Shown piece after piece: positions 4,200 through 5,791 of a stretch of 5,791 nt of DNA (within the stretch, counting starts at the first letter, position 1; every line of letters starts with the position of its first letter). The DNA lies in contig JBLFWJ010000192.1 in NCBI GenBank assembly GCA_047611425.1, positions 1 to 5,791 of the forward strand, read 5' to 3'. The notes under the pieces are model-generated. The model saw only the letters and a list, made by a program, of their open reading frames with translations, searched no databases and had not been told where the DNA came from. This DNA comes from JBLFWJ01 sp047611425 (GTDB taxonomy: Bacteria; Bacteroidota; Bacteroidia; UBA10329). The translations under genes and the position numbers were made by a program.

Positions 4200-5791
4200 T
4201 TAATCCATAACCACTTTCTGGGTAAATATCCCAGTTCCAGTTGTTACCTCAACCAAATAAACTCCTGCTGATACCGTGTGATTTAGAATTGTACGCTCTG
4301 AAGTAAGATTCTGAGTATGAACCGTTCTTCCAGCTATATCTATAATTCTTACGTTTCCGTTTTTCTCATCTCCCAACCAAATATTTACTCCGTTTGAGTT
4401 AGAATAAACGCGGATGGTTTCTCCATTGGTTTCAGCTAAACCGGTAAGCAGGTCTGAGAAATGAAGTGTAAAACGGTCTGTAAATGTTCCTTCCTCACTA
4501 TTAAAAGTGTACTGCGGGTTGGCTTGCAAATCCGTGAACGTTCCAAGCAAATTATCTTCTAGTGTTACCGAAAAATCGCTATTGGTAAATTCCACCCCGT
4601 TGATGTTGTACTCGCCTTGTGCGGGAGCATACATGGTAAGGTCGATGAATGGTGTGGCAATTGGGTTATTTACACCATTCATGGTTACATCTTCATTCTC
4701 TACCGTGCTGTACAAGTATGGTTGAGTTCCGCCAAACAGTTTACCAGAATCATACTCATCATACAATTCGCTGGCGTTTTCGTTAAACAGAATAATATGC
4801 TCATCGGTGTAAGATGCGTTAGACAACGATACCCGAACAAGACCTTCTATGGCCGCCATTCTGTAAATACTGCTTACCAACGGGTGGCTTCTGTCTGCAT
4901 TTGCAAAACCGAGTGTTCCTGTATTTCCATCGGCATCTACCCTTACCCAAAAACCCTGTGTGGGCGGAATGTACCGAGTAACTGCACCGCCTCCGTTGTT
5001 GTTGGTGCCTACGTGTGTTGTTGCATTATAGGTATCTACCGTCATTAATGACGACAGATTCTTGGTCCGGTACCAGCAGGTGATTTCTAAGTTGGTTCTG
5101 GTGGCGGTTTCCCAATCTACACTACTTGGGTATGGGTTGCCCATTAGGTTGTAGCCTCGGTTGGTTTCAGACACTCCTGTTCTGGAAAGGCCGCTGGTGC
5201 TTTGCGTTCCTGTATTAAAGCTACTACCCGAAAAGCTTCGGGTGGCTGTGGCGGCACCTTGCCGTGCTACATAGCCTTTGCCAACGGTAAGTGCGGTTAC
5301 ATTATCTGCTATTTCTGTATAACTCTGGGTGGTTTCGTCTGCGCTCCAAAGTTTGTCTGTGCCCGATGCGCTATACGTGCCGCTAGTGCCATTGGCAATT
5401 GGGCTACTTACGTACCAGAACAATCCATCTGGTGTGCTTCCACCGCTGCCTGTAAGGTATTGCTCCATCTGAAATGAACCCGCTCCTGTTATGGTGCCAT
5501 TATCTATAAACGAACCTATTCCAGTCGCATCTGCTTTTACCAAAATGGTTCCTGCATTGGCTGTTGCTCCGCTTGCGGTAAGTGCTTTACCAGCATCTAC
5601 GGTTAACGTTGCTCCGCTTTCTACCGTAAGATCGGCACACTCTGCAGGTGCTCCTGGGGCAAGGGTTACGTGGGGCTGATTTCCGCCAGAGACGATAACC
5701 ACATTATCCGTAGCGGTTGGTACTGCATTGGTACTCCAATTGCTGGCCACATTCCAATCTGTAGAAGTTGAGCCATCCCAAGTGTTCGGAG
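4200..5791 (-). CDS. T9SS-secreted surface protein with type A C-terminal sorting domain (5' end outside window)
   Basis: The frame runs off the right edge. 529 residues are visible, starting PNTWDGSTSTDWNVASNW, so the GTG at 5750 is not a real start. The TWDGSTSTDW..NW..VPT block is a common opening of a beta-rich module in large secreted Bacteroidota proteins. Next come beta-repeat-like sequence with many Gly/Thr/Ala (residues about 36-105), the segment FQMEQYLTG (106-114), WYVSSPI (125-131) and YNLMGNPYPSSVDW (213-226), which recur in T9SS cargo. The last 71 residues (459-529) are the sorting domain (Por secretion tail): IRVYSNSNGVNIW, GNVRIIDIAGRTV, AGVYLVEV and a final KVVMD. This tail directs export through the outer-membrane T9SS and is usually cleaved on attachment or release. 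No enzymatic domain is visible in this part, so its activity, if any, lies upstream. The small peptide gene follows 52 bases downstream. Confidence 0.93.
   Translation of the reverse strand, partial: PNTWDGSTSTDWNVASNWSTNAVPTATDNVVIVSGGNQPHVTLAPGAPAECADLTVESGATLTVDAGKALTASGATANAGTILVKADATGIGSFIDNGTITGAGSFQMEQYLTGSGGSTPDGLFWYVSSPIANGTSGTYSASGTDKLWSADETTQSYTEIADNVTALTVGKGYVARQGAATATRSFSGSSFNTGTQSTSGLSRTGVSETNRGYNLMGNPYPSSVDWETATRTNLEITCWYRTKNLSSLMTVDTYNATTHVGTNNNGGGAVTRYIPPTQGFWVRVDADGNTGTLGFANADRSHPLVSSIYRMAAIEGLVRVSLSNASYTDEHIILFNENASELYDEYDSGKLFGGTQPYLYSTVENEDVTMNGVNNPIATPFIDLTMYAPAQGEYNINGVEFTNSDFSVTLEDNLLGTFTDLQANPQYTFNSEEGTFTDRFTLHFSDLLTGLAETNGETIRVYSNSNGVNIWLGDEKNGNVRIIDIAGRTVHTQNLTSERTILNHTVSAGVYLVEVTTGTGIFTQKVVMD

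Noticed and set aside
4617..5048. 143-codon open frame on the plus strand
   Set aside because: It lies wholly inside the T9SS protein gene on the opposite strand, has unusual Cys/Ile/Val-rich composition and matches no domain I know. It is a shadow of a low-stop coding region.
5748..5750. GTG as start of the T9SS protein
   Set aside because: The frame continues upstream to the window edge and encodes the conserved TWDGSTSTDWN block, so the true start is outside the window.

Overview
The window looks like a chromosomal segment of a Bacteroidota bacterium, most likely a Flavobacteriales-type marine or aquatic lineage. The evidence is a type IX secretion (T9SS) C-terminal sorting tail, a lipoprotein with an acidic stretch straight after the lipobox cysteine, an AraC-type regulator with an HMA-like N-terminus of a form I associate with Bacteroidota, very weak or absent Shine-Dalgarno sequences, and moderate to low GC. 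I see no tRNA, rRNA, CRISPR array or insertion sequence, and no gap without a gene longer than about 130 bases.

Layout. On the minus strand, reading right to left from 3115: a 510-residue polytopic membrane protein that resembles GT-C-type glycosyltransferases (1583-3115); a secreted lipoprotein gene broken into two frames by a one-base shift (733-1486); a strong minus-strand terminator (668-706); and an AraC-type regulator (62-655). On the plus strand, divergent from the membrane protein across a 63-base gap, is a single OmpR/PhoB-type response regulator (3179-3868) with no partner kinase in view. Two hairpin terminators (3867-3898 and 3947-3981) separate it from another minus-strand unit on the right. 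That unit holds the C-terminal part of a large T9SS-secreted protein (4200 to beyond 5791), followed 52 bases downstream by a 49-codon small peptide gene (3998-4147).

How the parts relate. The right-hand unit reads as secreted protein, then small peptide, then terminators. The response regulator is probably monocistronic: it is bounded by a divergent gene on one side and a two-way terminator on the other. The membrane protein and response regulator share one short divergent control region, which allows joint regulation but does not prove it. The AraC gene lies just past a terminator and probably needs its own promoter. No complete known multi-gene system is visible. The items most worth a second look are the small peptide, the one-base frameshift at a UGA codon in the lipoprotein, and the loss of the first metal-binding cysteine in the AraC protein's HMA-like domain.
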